A DNA stretch of 64,000 bases. Origin: Udaeobacter sp963725505. GTDB lineage: Bacteria; Verrucomicrobiota; Verrucomicrobiia; Chthoniobacterales; UBA10450. The notes below the pieces were generated by a model. The model was not told where the DNA came from and made no database searches. It saw nothing but the letters and a program-made list of their open reading frames with translations. The position numbers and the translations under genes were made by a program. Shown one piece after another: positions 9,712 to 19,013 of the stretch. The stretch is from contig CAVRYN010000006.1 in assembly GCA_963725505.1 (NCBI GenBank), positions 191,266 to 255,265 on the forward strand. Reading direction: 5' to 3'. Numbering within the stretch: position 1 is the first letter of the stretch; each line of letters begins with the position of its first letter.

Positions 9712-10083
9712 ATGAATGCTATGGCTGCTCATAAACATGAACTTGAGCGATTGCTCGAGGACTTGTCCGGCGACATCGCATTCTCGGAAATAAATTTCTT
9801 AGCGTTAGTGGATGCTTATATCACGCGTCTCGATACAAATTGCTCAGACATCAGCGCCCGCGTCAGTCCGTTGCCAGCGCAAATAAACGGAGAATTAGAT
9901 ATGGAACCAACATTGACCCAGAACTGCGCGCTTTATTACGTTCAACATAAAACTTCGGAACGTGGTGCCACGTTTTTTCGAAAATTTCGCGCTGCGGCCC
10001 GCAAGCGAGCGCTACTCAGTCACAGCCCATACGCGACGAGCTTTTCAGGCGTCTACCGGCACCACCGGGGCAACGGCCGCTGA
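9712..10083 (+). CDS. Hypothetical protein
   Basis: 123 residues, not recognised. The N-terminal half (HELERLLEDLSGDIAFSEINFLALVDAYITRL) looks helical and protein-like; the C-terminal third is Arg-rich and less convincing. An overlapping frame (9962-10159) offers a different acidic C-terminus, so a frame break near 9960 is possible. Start could be 9712 or 9721. Confidence 0.35.
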   Translation: MNAMAAHKHELERLLEDLSGDIAFSEINFLALVDAYITRLDTNCSDISARVSPLPAQINGELDMEPTLTQNCALYYVQHKTSERGATFFRKFRAAARKRALLSHSPYATSFSGVYRHHRGNGR

Positions 10084-10324
10084 ACCCTTTTGCCAAGCTC
10101 CCGAATCCGCGGACAGCGTTGAGGAAATCGGCAACGCAGGAAAAAGCACTGTGAAATGATCGTTTGTGTTTCGCCTAATCCGGGCGATAGTCCGGCCTTA
10201 TTGGATTACTCTGTTTACTTCACTGCGCGGTAGATCGTCAGGTGGGCGTCGCTCATTGGTGGTTTGAAACCCGATTCACGGGAACGGCTCTGTAGGTCGG
10301 TAGTTTTTCCAAAATTCAAACACA

Positions 10325-10627
10325 ATGAAAATATACGTAGGTAATCTCACTTTTGAGACCACCGAGAACGATCTTCAGGATCTGTTCGAACAACACGGCA
10401 CCGTCAACGAAGTCCATCTGATGATGGACCGGTTCACGAACAAATCGCGCGGGTTTGCGTTCGTCACCATGAACGATGGCGCACAAGCCAACGCCGCGAT
10501 GAGCGCGCTCAACGGCCACGAACTTAATGGCCGCGCGTTAACTGTTAACGAAGCGCGTCCGCGCGAGGAGCGTCGTCCGCGTCCTCAGGGCGAGAAGCGT
10601 TCGTTCGCGGGCGGCTTTCGCCGATAA
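10325..10627 (+). CDS. RRM-type RNA-binding protein
   Basis: 100 residues with one RNA-recognition motif: RNP-2 IYVGNL at residues 2-7 and RNP-1 RGFAFVTM near residue 42, followed by a short Arg-rich tail (REERRPRPQGEKRSFAGGFRR). Small single-RRM proteins of this kind bind single-stranded RNA and are often cold-induced in cyanobacteria and relatives. The 160-base gap upstream could hold a long 5' leader. Confidence 0.93.
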   Translation: MKIYVGNLTFETTENDLQDLFEQHGTVNEVHLMMDRFTNKSRGFAFVTMNDGAQANAAMSALNGHELNGRALTVNEARPREERRPRPQGEKRSFAGGFRR

Positions 10628-10638
10628 GTTTAGGAAAC

Positions 10639-10700
10639 TGTAGGGCGACTGTGCCAGTCGCCGACTCGCGAAATCGGCGTCTCACAGATACGCCCTACAG
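10639..10700. repeat. Palindromic element A, short TGTAGGGCG...CGCCCTACA type
   Basis: Terminal inverted arms TGTAGGGCG and CGCCCTACA flank an inner inverted pair around GACTGTGCCAGTC. The same type occurs at 31261-31316. It lies between the RRM gene and infA. Confidence 0.8.
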
Positions 10701-10712
10701 ATTTACCACAAG

Positions 10713-10928
10713 ATGAATTCCCAAAAAGCCATCGAACTGGAGGGCACCATCACGATGGTGCTTCCCGGGACGATGTTTCGCGTCGCGCTTGCGAACGAGC
10801 ATCTTGTTCTGGCGCACATCTCCGGAAAGATGCGCAAGCGATTCATTCGCCTGACAATTGGTGATCGAGTAAGAATGCAGATGTCTCCATACGACACCAG
10901 CAAAGCTCGCATCGTTTATCGACTCTAA
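10713..10928 (+). CDS. infA: Translation initiation factor IF-1
   Basis: 71 residues, the normal IF-1 length, a single OB-fold: IELEGTITMVLPGTMFRVALANEHLVLAHISGKMRKRFIRL, GDRVRMQMSPYDTSKARIVYR. IF-1 binds the ribosomal A site during initiation with IF-2 and IF-3. The next gene starts one base after the stop. Confidence 0.96.
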   Translation: MNSQKAIELEGTITMVLPGTMFRVALANEHLVLAHISGKMRKRFIRLTIGDRVRMQMSPYDTSKARIVYRL

Positions 10929-10929
10929 C

Positions 10930-11166
10930 ATGGCAACCCGGTTCCTTTTCGATCCCCCGCGACGGCCGAAACCAAAAATCGGTCCCAACATCAAAAGCTT
11001 GCTCGTGCGCTGTCCTTCCACGTCAAAGCTGACCGACACGGGACGGACAATCGAAGAAAAGCGTTGGCAGACAGCCAAAATAAAAACACAAAAGTTCACC
11101 TGCGCTCATTGCGGCAGCGTTCATACCTGGACAAAGAAGGACGTCATTCTCGGCCGATATCAGTGA
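10930..11166 (+). CDS. Hypothetical small protein with CxxC/HxW motif
   Basis: 78 residues. The C-terminus reads FTCAHCGSVHTWTKKDV, a half zinc-ribbon pattern; the upstream VRCPSTS could contribute another cysteine. It begins one base after infA and ends five bases before the desaturase, so the three are probably co-transcribed. No family recognised. Confidence 0.6.
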   Translation: MATRFLFDPPRRPKPKIGPNIKSLLVRCPSTSKLTDTGRTIEEKRWQTAKIKTQKFTCAHCGSVHTWTKKDVILGRYQ

Positions 11167-11170
11167 GCTG

Positions 11171-12094
11171 GTGATCCTACACCAATTCCCGCCATTGATT
11201 TTTCGCATTCCGACCGACCGCATTAACTGGACGACCAGCTCGTTCCTGATCGGCACGTTTGTTCTCACACTCACCGCAGTGCCGCTGTATCTGTGGTATT
11301 TCGGCATTGATTGGTTCCAACTCGCTCTGTTTTTCGTGTTGCTGGCCGCGATCGGTTTCAGCATCACGCTCGGTTATCACCGTCTGTTTTCACACATGAC
11401 TTTCCGGGCGAAACTTCCGGTGCGTTTGTTTACTCTCATTTTCGGCGCCGCGGCGTTTGAGAATTCTGTCCTCATGTGGGCCAGCGAACATCGCCGCCAT
11501 CATAAACATGTGGATCACGACGAAGACCCGTACGACATCACCAAAGGTTTTTTCCACGCCCACATTGGCTGGCTGTTGTTCAAGCTTTTGCCACAACCGC
11601 CCTTCGATAATGTTGCCGATCTAAAGAAAGATCCGCTGGTCATGTGGCAACACCGACACATTCATCTCCTCGCTGTCATGATCGGCTTCGTCCTGCCAAC
11701 ACTCGCCGGATTCGTCTGGGACGGCTGGGTCGGCGCGCTCGGCGGTTTTCTAATTGGTGGCGTCGCAAGAGTCGTCGTGCTTCAACACGGCACATTCCTG
11801 ATTAACTCGGCCTGCCATACCATCGGGCGTCAGCCGTATTCGACGCGATGCAGCGCCCGCGACTCGTTTTTCATGGCGCTCTTTACGTTTGGCGAAGGCT
11901 ATCACAATTATCACCATCAATTTCAGCACGACTATCGGAACGGCGTGAAGCCGTGGGAATGGGATCCGACCAAATGGTTGATCTGGATTTTGTCGAAGCT
12001 GGGCTTGGCGCGAGATTTGCGCCGGGTCCCGCAGGAAGCAATTGAGTCCACCCAGGCGCGGGTGCGGGATTTACGAAGCAAAGTCGCGAGTTGA
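11171..12094 (+). CDS. Fatty acid desaturase (delta-9 acyl desaturase type)
   Basis: 307 residues from a GTG start. An integral membrane di-iron enzyme: the three histidine boxes are HRLFSH near residue 77, EHRRHHKH near 113 and HNYHHQF near 247, spaced as in stearoyl-CoA desaturases, with paired hydrophobic segments around residues 20-70 and 155-200. It would introduce cis double bonds into membrane acyl chains, substrates that the cfa enzyme nearby could cyclopropanate. Confidence 0.93.
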   Translation: MILHQFPPLIFRIPTDRINWTTSSFLIGTFVLTLTAVPLYLWYFGIDWFQLALFFVLLAAIGFSITLGYHRLFSHMTFRAKLPVRLFTLIFGAAAFENSVLMWASEHRRHHKHVDHDEDPYDITKGFFHAHIGWLLFKLLPQPPFDNVADLKKDPLVMWQHRHIHLLAVMIGFVLPTLAGFVWDGWVGALGGFLIGGVARVVVLQHGTFLINSACHTIGRQPYSTRCSARDSFFMALFTFGEGYHNYHHQFQHDYRNGVKPWEWDPTKWLIWILSKLGLARDLRRVPQEAIESTQARVRDLRSKVAS

Positions 12095-12125
12095 TCCGCC
12101 TTCACGCGAGGCTAGGCGCGACAAG
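12095..12125 (+). repeat. Element B copy after desaturase stop
   Basis: TCCGCCTTCACGCGAGGCTA and following GGCGCGACAAG, a diverged copy of the roughly 30 bp element, directly abutting the TGA stop of the desaturase gene. Confidence 0.5.
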
Positions 12126-12218
12126 TCGTCGAGAGCGGCAGCGTGGTTTTGTTAGTCCCAGGATCCTCGATGGAGAAAGGCTGACATTTGTTGAAAAGAC
12201 ACTAACTCAGGCTGCCTA

Positions 12219-14501
12219 ATGACCACGATCAACCGCGTCGCTTTCCTGGGAGATTATATGCCCAGGCAATGTGGCGTAGCGACGTTTACGACCGACATTT
12301 GTGAGGCGTTCGCAGCCGAGTACCCAAATTGCGAATGCATCGTGGGAGCGGTTAACGATCGCCCTGAAGGCTACGACTATTCGACGCGTATCCGTTTTGA
12401 GATCGATGAAAAGGAGATCGACTCATACCGGCGCGCGGCGGATTTCTTAAACATTAACAACGTCGAGGTCGTCTCGGTCCAACACGAGTTTGGCATCTAC
12501 GGCGGGCCGGCCGGAAGTCACTTACTAGCTTTGCTGCGCGACGTGCGCATGCCGGTAGTGACAACGCTGCACACTGTGCTGCGCGAACCTAACGAGTCGC
12601 AAAGATTCGTCATGGAGCAGCTTGATGCGCTCTCGAATCGTTTTATCGTGATGGCTGAACGTGGGCGAGAGTTGTTGAAGGAAGTCTATGGCGTTTCGTC
12701 CGAGAAGATCGATCTTATCCCGCACGGCGTGCCTGACGTGCAGTTCATCGACCCGACCTTCCACAAGGACCAGTTCGGGGTGGAAGGTAAGACGATGCTG
12801 CTTACCTTCGGACTTCTTTCGCCTAACAAAGGCATCGAGTATGTAATCGAGGCGTTACCGGCAATTCTCAAGGAGCACCCGAATGTCGTTTACATTGTCC
12901 TTGGCGCGACACATCCCCATCTTCTTTTGCGGGAAGGCGAGTCTTATCGGTTAAAGCTTGAGCGTCTGGCTGAAGATCGAGGCGTGACCAGCAATGTGAT
13001 TTTCTATAATCGCTTCGTGACGCTGGAGGAACTAACCGATTTTATCGGCGCGGCCGACATTTACGTCACCCCGTATCTTAACGAAGCGCAAATCACTTCC
13101 GGCACCCTGGCTTATGCTTTTGGCGCAGGTAAGGCGGTGATTTCCACTCCGTATCTCTACGCCCAGGAATTACTCGCGCAGGAGCGCGGTATTCTTGTGC
13201 CCTTTCGCGACAGCGATGCTATTGCCGAAGGAGTAACTCGATTCCTGTCCGATCCTGCACTGATGGCGGGAATGCGAAAACGTGCATGGCAACTCGGACG
13301 CGAAATGATCTGGCCGGTAGTAGCCGGTCGTTACATGGAAAGCTTTCAGCGCGCACGCGTGCGTTTAACTGTTCCGCCGCGCAAAGCCTTTGCCGTTCGC
13401 ACTCTGGAAAATCGTCCCTATGACTTTCCGCCGCTAAAACTCGATCACCTTTTTCGGATGACCGATAACACCGGAATTTTCCAGCACGCTATTTTCAACG
13501 TGCCGAATTACCGGGAAGGGTATTGCACCGATGACAATGCCCGCGCCTTTATTTTGACTCTGCTGCTTCCGGAGATGACCAGTCGTGTGGCGCAACGGGA
13601 CGTTGAGCGTTTGGCCAGCACTTATCTTTCGTTCTTGTGGGATGCCTTCGATCAGGAAACGAAGCGCTTTCGGAATTTTATGAGTCATAGGCGAGAATGG
13701 CTGGAAGAGGTTGGTTCCGAGGACAGTCACGCGCGAGCGCTTTGGGCTGTGGGAATGGCACTTGGGCGATCAACAAATGAGGGTTATCGGAATCTTTGCG
13801 CCCTCTTATTCCAACGCGGTTTGCCAATTGTAGAGCAGTTCACTTCTCCGCGCGCCTGGGCCTTCGTCCTGCTCGCAATGCAGGAATACCTGCGCAGCTT
13901 CTCCGGAGACAGGATGGTGAATCAGCTGCGTGATCTGCTCACCACGCGACTGCTCGAGTTGTTTCAAGCTAACAGCTCCAAGGAATGGCAATGGTTCGAG
14001 TCCGTCGCCACCTACGACAACGCAAGGCTTTCGCATGCGATGATCCTGAGCGGTCATTGGACTTCGCGTGGCGAGGTATTCCAGGCAGGTTTGCAATCGT
14101 TGCGCTGGCTGGTGGAAACGCAAAGAGCGAAGACGGGACATTTCGCGCCGATTGGCTCCAACGGTTTTTGGAAGCGCGGCGGCGAACGCGCGCGCTTCGA
14201 TCAACAGCCGGTGGAGGCCTATGCTACCATCTCGGCCTGCCTGGAGGCTTTTGCTCTGACGCATGACGAATACTGGAAGCGCGCGTCGCGACGCTGCTTC
14301 GAGTGGTTCCTTGGTCGGAACGACCTCGGAGAACCGCTCTACGATTCCAGCACGGGAGGATGTCGTGACGCTTTGCATCAGGATCGCGTGAGCCAGAATC
14401 AGGGAGCAGAATCAAGTCTCGCATTTTACTTATCCCTCGCGGAAATGACGCAGGCGGAAACCGCGCCTGACTTAAAGCTCCCGAGTCACAAAATTGGATG
14501 A
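12219..14501 (+). CDS. GT4-family glycosyltransferase with C-terminal alpha/alpha-toroid-like domain
   Basis: 760 residues. Residues 1-395 form a GT-B glycosyltransferase: GDYMPRQCGVATFT at the N-terminus, VSVQHEFGIYGGPAG, LIPHGVPDV, TFGLLSPNKGIEYVIEALP (donor-domain start), and the EAQITSGTLAYAFGAGKAVI region where GT4 enzymes bind the sugar nucleotide. Residues about 410-750 are a helical domain (DDNARAFIL, YDNARLSHAMI, ARFDQQPVEAYA) that resembles alpha/alpha-barrel glycosidases. It overlaps the GH130 gene by four bases (ATGA). The pairing suggests synthesis and phosphorolysis of a mannose-containing oligosaccharide, but the sugar is not known. Confidence 0.87.
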   Translation: MTTINRVAFLGDYMPRQCGVATFTTDICEAFAAEYPNCECIVGAVNDRPEGYDYSTRIRFEIDEKEIDSYRRAADFLNINNVEVVSVQHEFGIYGGPAGSHLLALLRDVRMPVVTTLHTVLREPNESQRFVMEQLDALSNRFIVMAERGRELLKEVYGVSSEKIDLIPHGVPDVQFIDPTFHKDQFGVEGKTMLLTFGLLSPNKGIEYVIEALPAILKEHPNVVYIVLGATHPHLLLREGESYRLKLERLAEDRGVTSNVIFYNRFVTLEELTDFIGAADIYVTPYLNEAQITSGTLAYAFGAGKAVISTPYLYAQELLAQERGILVPFRDSDAIAEGVTRFLSDPALMAGMRKRAWQLGREMIWPVVAGRYMESFQRARVRLTVPPRKAFAVRTLENRPYDFPPLKLDHLFRMTDNTGIFQHAIFNVPNYREGYCTDDNARAFILTLLLPEMTSRVAQRDVERLASTYLSFLWDAFDQETKRFRNFMSHRREWLEEVGSEDSHARALWAVGMALGRSTNEGYRNLCALLFQRGLPIVEQFTSPRAWAFVLLAMQEYLRSFSGDRMVNQLRDLLTTRLLELFQANSSKEWQWFESVATYDNARLSHAMILSGHWTSRGEVFQAGLQSLRWLVETQRAKTGHFAPIGSNGFWKRGGERARFDQQPVEAYATISACLEAFALTHDEYWKRASRRCFEWFLGRNDLGEPLYDSSTGGCRDALHQDRVSQNQGAESSLAFYLSLAEMTQAETAPDLKLPSHKIG

Positions 14502-15946
14502 AACTTCATCCGACAGGCGTCCTTCTTCGGCCGGACAACAAACGCGTGGTGGTGCGTCCGTTCATCCCGATCAATCCCACGCGCGTCGAGCATATCATCA
14601 CGCGCGCTCTCGCGCTAAGCGAGCAGGAAACCGAAAAGCAGCTTTCGTTAGTCAGGGCCGATTTCAGCGACAGACATATCGGTCTTGATAAGAGTTGGCT
14701 GCGAAATTTCGAAAGAGTGCGAGGGCACATCCGGGACAGCGAAACGATTTCCGAAGGACGCAAGCTATTTATCGGCGCGCTCTTCTCCGGTGAGTATGCG
14801 CTCGAATCGGCAGCTTTGTTCAACCCCTCGATTGTGCCGCATCCGGACCAGACTGGTCTAGGTCAGGGCGACCTTCGTTTTATCTTGAGCCTGCGCTCGA
14901 CCGGGGAAGGACATGTCTCTTCGATCCAGTTTCGAACCGGAGTTATCCATCGTGATCATTCAATAGAGATCGACAAGGCGACGCCTTTTGTAACACTGCC
15001 CGAGCTTAATCCCAATCCCACCTACCATAAACGCGCCTTTCTGGACAAACTAAGCGAGATGGGGCTCGAGAATGACTGGGCCACCTCGGTCATGGGACGA
15101 TTAGGCAAGACCTTCCTCCTCGATGAGTTGGATAAGTCGATCCAGCAAGCAGCGTCCGACGAAGCTTCTGCACACACGCGCGACGTGCCGCGAACCTCGG
15201 AGTGCATGCGCTGGCTGGCGAAATCCAATTACGAAATTCATTTCGCTCCTTCTTCGGAAATGTCGGAACGCATTATCTTTCCCGTCTCGCCTAACGAGAG
15301 CAACGGCATTGAGGACGCGCGCTTCGTTCGTTTTGTCGAAGACGATGGGAGCGTTATCTACTACGCGACTTACACGGCCTACAATGGTCGAGTTATTCTG
15401 CCTCAACTGATCGAGACCGAGGACTTCCTTAACTTCCGTGTCCTGACTCTTAACGGGCAGGCGGTTCAAAACAAAGGCATGGCTCTTTTCCCTCGTCGGA
15501 TCGATGGACGCTATGTGATGCTTACACGACAGGATGATGAGAACCTTTACCTGGCGTTTTCGGACAATCCGCATTTTTGGAGCGACCCAGTGCTACTACA
15601 AGAGCCCCAATATCCCTGGGAGTTCGTAAAGCTCGGTAACTGTGGCTCGCCGATTGAAACCGAAGCTGGCTGGTTAGTTCTTACTCACGGCGTCGGTCCA
15701 ATGCGAAAATACTGCATTGGAGCGACGTTGCTTGATTTGCACGACCCTGCAAGGATCATTGGCCAGCTGAAAGAGCCGCTCTTAAAACCGGAAGGGAACG
15801 AAAGGGAAGGCTACGTTCCTAATGTCGTTTACTCCTGTGGGGCGCTTGTCCACAACGGGCAACTCATCCTGCCTTATGGCGTTAGCGATACGGCTTCGAG
15901 CATTGTCAGAATAGAATTAAGCGAGCTTTTGACCGCCCTTACCTAA
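14498..15946 (+). CDS. GH130-family glycosidase/phosphorylase
   Basis: 482 residues. GH130 enzymes phosphorolyse or hydrolyse beta-mannosides. The five-bladed propeller is evident from ALFNPSIVPHPDQ, GDLRFILSLRSTGEGHVSSIQFRTG, NGIEDARFVRF (probable proton-donor region), MALFPRRIDGRYVMLTRQD, WEFVKLGNCGSPIETEAGWLVLTHG and the closing VPNVVYSCGALVHNGQLILPYG. A longer N-terminal segment than in the minimal enzymes is present. Translationally coupled to the GT4 gene. Confidence 0.88.
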   Translation: MKLHPTGVLLRPDNKRVVVRPFIPINPTRVEHIITRALALSEQETEKQLSLVRADFSDRHIGLDKSWLRNFERVRGHIRDSETISEGRKLFIGALFSGEYALESAALFNPSIVPHPDQTGLGQGDLRFILSLRSTGEGHVSSIQFRTGVIHRDHSIEIDKATPFVTLPELNPNPTYHKRAFLDKLSEMGLENDWATSVMGRLGKTFLLDELDKSIQQAASDEASAHTRDVPRTSECMRWLAKSNYEIHFAPSSEMSERIIFPVSPNESNGIEDARFVRFVEDDGSVIYYATYTAYNGRVILPQLIETEDFLNFRVLTLNGQAVQNKGMALFPRRIDGRYVMLTRQDDENLYLAFSDNPHFWSDPVLLQEPQYPWEFVKLGNCGSPIETEAGWLVLTHGVGPMRKYCIGATLLDLHDPARIIGQLKEPLLKPEGNEREGYVPNVVYSCGALVHNGQLILPYGVSDTASSIVRIELSELLTALT

Positions 15947-16107
15947 AGATACCGCCTCGCGGACGCCGCCGTTTCTAATCAATTTATTTCCTCAATCGGC
16001 AGTTGAGTCTGTTTGTTCGGGTTTGTCACTAGCTCGGCGGTCGCGCAATCGTAGGTGAGCGATCCTTTGGCGGACCCGGCGGGCAGATCACTGGCGGCTG
16101 CGACCCT

Positions 16108-16195
16108 GTAGCCACGGCCCTGTGGGCCGTTCCCGGAGCGTGAAAAGCAGCGAGGATGTGGACCGGCCATAGGCCGGTGGCTACAACAGTTGTGA
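16108..16195. repeat. Palindromic element A (TGTAGCCAC...GTGGCTACA)
   Basis: Arms TGTAGCCACGGCC and CCGGTGGCTACA with inner pairs around CCTGTGGGCCG and CGGCCATAGGCCGG. It is the main content of the gene-free stretch 15947-16381, which otherwise has no convincing gene; the promoter for the basic protein at 16382 presumably lies in 16200-16380. Confidence 0.85.
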
Positions 16196-16381
16196 AGCGC
16201 GCGAGGATCGAGATTACGCAAACGGCCGACGACAGCCCTTCGTGGGTTTCTTCATGGGAACTTCCTCCTTCTTAGTTCTTACTTCGTATTTTCTTCAATA
16301 CGAGCGTGACATCAGTCAGATTTTGTTCTTAACTCTAAATGCATCGTCTATTCGCCTTCGTGGCGAACTGGAGGACATATC

Positions 16382-16768
16382 ATGAAGCTGAAGAATTTAA
16401 GGAAGAAGATCCAACGACTTGAAAAGCGTCTGCGAGAAGGCCCAAGGAAACTGGCCAGGCTGAGACAGAAACTGCAGCAGGCCGAAGCAGCAAAGGCGTT
16501 GAAGGCCGCGAGAAAATCGGCTGCCCGCGCTACTGCGCTTCGCCCAACCCAGAAACCCAGCGCGAAGAAATCGAGCGCTGCTAAGAAGCCGAAGAGAAAA
16601 CTCAATCTTTCGCCGGAACGCCGTGCGCAACTTGCGGCCGCGATGAAAGCCAGGTGGGCCGCCAAAAGAGCTGCTGAGGCGGGCGCGAAAACCGCCTCGA
16701 GTGATAATCAACATTCTGCGCCAGAATCAACCCCGCAGACTCCGGAAGCCAAACCCGACGGCGGCTGA
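16382..16768 (+). CDS. Lys/Ala-rich basic protein, histone-H1-like
   Basis: 128 residues, highly basic. An N-terminal helical segment (LRKKIQRLEKRLREGPRKLARLRQKL, likely coiled coil) is followed by an Ala/Lys/Pro-rich stretch and the motif LSPERRAQLAAAMKARWAAK, then an acidic, disordered tail. This composition suggests a nucleic-acid-binding or nucleoid-associated protein; function is inferred from composition only. Confidence 0.65.
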   Translation: MKLKNLRKKIQRLEKRLREGPRKLARLRQKLQQAEAAKALKAARKSAARATALRPTQKPSAKKSSAAKKPKRKLNLSPERRAQLAAAMKARWAAKRAAEAGAKTASSDNQHSAPESTPQTPEAKPDGG

Positions 16769-16854
16769 ACGTATCGTCGCTGAAGTAGAGGCAACCTCCA
16801 ACGCTCAACGTCCAACATCCGACAAGTCAGAGAGCGGGATAAAACTGCAGCTGC

Positions 16855-16969
16855 TGTAGCCACAGCCCTGAGGGCCGTTCAAGTAATAACGAGTTATTCC
16901 GCGCCTTCGTTGACCGGCCATAGGTCTGCACACCGGACGGATTCGTCCCGCGGCGAACCGGTCGCTACA
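16855..16969. repeat. Palindromic element A, long copy
   Basis: Begins TGTAGCCACAGCCCTGAGGG and ends GGTCGCTACA, with an internal CCGGACGGATTCGTCC stretch (a similar CAGGACGGATTCGCC occurs at 54524) suggesting a second element inside it. Confidence 0.75.
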
Positions 16970-17011
16970 ACCGCTCAGGCGAGCCCGATATCCGCGGCGC
17001 CGCAGTTGCCG

Positions 17012-17770
17012 TCAGCGTCGGCGCCGGTTCGATGTAGGATCGCCAGGATCGTATTCCCATAGGCGCGACGGATCGCCGAAGACCGCACCGAGCGCGCGCT
17101 CTGGCCAGATTTCAAGATAACTCAGCAGCAGGGCCATCAGCGGCACCAGAATGAAGGCGAGCCCGTGTGCGGCCATGATGAACATCGCCATCGCCCGCAG
17201 AATCAGGAGATAGATGTCCCAGCGCGCCCGCTGCTTCAGCTCCTTGTCCGGCATCGTGTCGTAGCCCATACGGAACGTTTTCCAGAAATGACTGGCCGCG
17301 ATCGACCCGAACGTGAACCAGAGTGCCGGAGAATGCGCGAGCTGGCGCCGCAGTTCGTCGCCGAGCAGCAGATCGTGGAGCGGAATCAGGACGATCCAGT
17401 ACGGCAGACCGACAATGCCGACGAGGAAAATCCACGTGACCACGCCGCGCGCGAGATTTCCAGCGCCGCGCATGAAGTTCGCTGTCGCCGACGTCGCACC
17501 CTGCGTTTTCGGTTGCGTTTCGCGCAGCGCACGGGGAACCAGCGCCGCGACGATTGCAGCCAGCGCAGTGAGCCCGTCGAACCAGTAGTTGAACACAGCG
17601 AGCGCAGCGGACCAGCCGAAGCAGTAGATGCCGACGACGGGAATTAGATTTCGCGCGAGGACTGTCCATGCGTCGGGCCGCGACGCCAGCTCGCGCAGAT
17701 GTTGCGCGAGCGGCGGCGGCGCGATCGGTCGCAGCGCGGTCGAGCGGGTCTTTTCAGGAGGCTTCGCCAT
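17012..17770 (-). CDS. Integral membrane protein, DUF6498-like
   Basis: 252 residues with about six hydrophobic segments. NLIPVVGIYCFGWSAALAVFNYW near residue 45, FNYWFDGLTALAAI, a central GLPYWIVLIPLHDLLL and RMGYDTMPDKELKQRARWDIYLLILRAMAMFI resemble the DUF6498 membrane family. Function unknown. No TAT or Sec signal beyond the TM helices. Confidence 0.65.
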   Translation of the reverse strand: MAKPPEKTRSTALRPIAPPPLAQHLRELASRPDAWTVLARNLIPVVGIYCFGWSAALAVFNYWFDGLTALAAIVAALVPRALRETQPKTQGATSATANFMRGAGNLARGVVTWIFLVGIVGLPYWIVLIPLHDLLLGDELRRQLAHSPALWFTFGSIAASHFWKTFRMGYDTMPDKELKQRARWDIYLLILRAMAMFIMAAHGLAFILVPLMALLLSYLEIWPERALGAVFGDPSRLWEYDPGDPTSNRRRR

Positions 17771-17836
17771 CTCAACAGATTTAGATGAAGAGGTTATAAC
17801 TCATCTGGCTGCGTTGAAAAGATGAGCTAACCGGGC

Positions 17837-17907
17837 TGTAGCCACGTCCCTGTGGGCCGTCTTTCACCAATGCGAATTCTTAAACCGGCCGCAGGCCGGT
17901 GGCTACA
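17837..17907. repeat. Palindromic element A
   Basis: TGTAGCCACGTCCCTGTGGG at one end, CCGGTGGCTACA at the other, between two divergent genes. Confidence 0.85.
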
Positions 17908-17972
17908 GTCGCCTTCGCGCGCAGCATCTTCAGTCTCGACAAGGTCATTGACTCGGTAAGATTGGAAGAGTG

Positions 17973-18998
17973 ATGAACCGCAATCGCATTAAACGCACGA
18001 CGTCCTGGTTCGTTCTGGGCACAGCCCTAGTCCCGTTAATGACCTTGTGTTCTTCGGCTGCGACCCTGGATGATCTGAAGAACCTGGAGATCATTTGCTT
18101 TGTTCCTTCGCATTTGCCCCAAGGCTTCCACTTAAAGAGAGTCGAGATCACCTACGACGAACTGCACGAAGGATCCGATGACACGAATCATCCGTTGCCG
18201 CTTTACTCGGTGGAATATGGAAATGGATGGAACGCGACATTTTCCATCGAGTCAGCGCGCGAAGGCATCGGCGACCGCAATATCATGCCCGATGAGGCAG
18301 ACACGGAAGAGACTGAAATCCGATCGCCTTTCGGTCCGATGTATCTGATCTATCGGCCAAAAGGAAAAGAGGGCCGCAAGATCGAGATCATCGCCAATTG
18401 GGTGAGCGACGAGAACATGAACGAGGAATTAGCCAAAGGCCCGGATAGCCATCCTGTCCTCGGCAGATACCACGGATTTTCCGCGACTGGAATTACCCTC
18501 ACAGAATTCGCGAACATTATTAAATCACTTCACCCCGTCGGATCTGAGAGCGCCGCCAGGTCCGCCACACCGGCCGCAGAACAACCTTCCGCGGCCGCTA
18601 GGTCCGCCGCGCCGGCCGCAGAGCAACCTTCCGCGCTTAAGATTCATCCGAAAGTCTTCAACATGATTAGTTCCTGGATCTCGGATTCGGAAAGTCCGGT
18701 GGCGACGGAAATCAATCTGGATGCGGTGGAGAAAAATGGGAACCAATTCAACAAGGATGAAGTGCAGCAGGACGGCGAATGGCTAAGATGTGCGGTGCCT
18801 GATACCGACGGATTCATGCGGTACCGCGTGCTCGAGTCGAAAAGTAATCATTACAAGGTCGAGTATCAGGAAAACGGAGGCGGGACCCTCACGACAGCAT
18901 CCATCATCGAGTTCAATATTGAAAAACGAAACGTTCACCGCGACGGCAAGCCGATAACGATTTCCGTGCTTCGTGTGACATCCTACAATCAGAAATAA
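17973..18998 (+). CDS. Secreted hypothetical protein with internal tandem repeat
   Basis: About 341 residues. A signal peptide (TTSWFVLGTALVPLMTLCSSA, cleavage near AAT) precedes a globular domain with LEIICFVPSHLPQGFHLKRVEI, then a 15-residue Ala-rich unit (ARSATPAAEQPSA) present twice in tandem around residues 195-220, then a second domain. The repeat works as a linker and is a likely site of copy-number variation. ATG at 17973 preferred over GTG at 17970 for its spacing to GGAAGAG. Not recognised. Confidence 0.6.
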   Translation: MNRNRIKRTTSWFVLGTALVPLMTLCSSAATLDDLKNLEIICFVPSHLPQGFHLKRVEITYDELHEGSDDTNHPLPLYSVEYGNGWNATFSIESAREGIGDRNIMPDEADTEETEIRSPFGPMYLIYRPKGKEGRKIEIIANWVSDENMNEELAKGPDSHPVLGRYHGFSATGITLTEFANIIKSLHPVGSESAARSATPAAEQPSAAARSAAPAAEQPSALKIHPKVFNMISSWISDSESPVATEINLDAVEKNGNQFNKDEVQQDGEWLRCAVPDTDGFMRYRVLESKSNHYKVEYQENGGGTLTTASIIEFNIEKRNVHRDGKPITISVLRVTSYNQK

Positions 18999-19013
18999 CA
19001 GGACGAACCATCG

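Noticed and set aside
15979..16221. 80-residue minus-strand frame between GH130 and the basic protein
   Set aside because: Mostly a palindromic repeat copy, no protein-like features.
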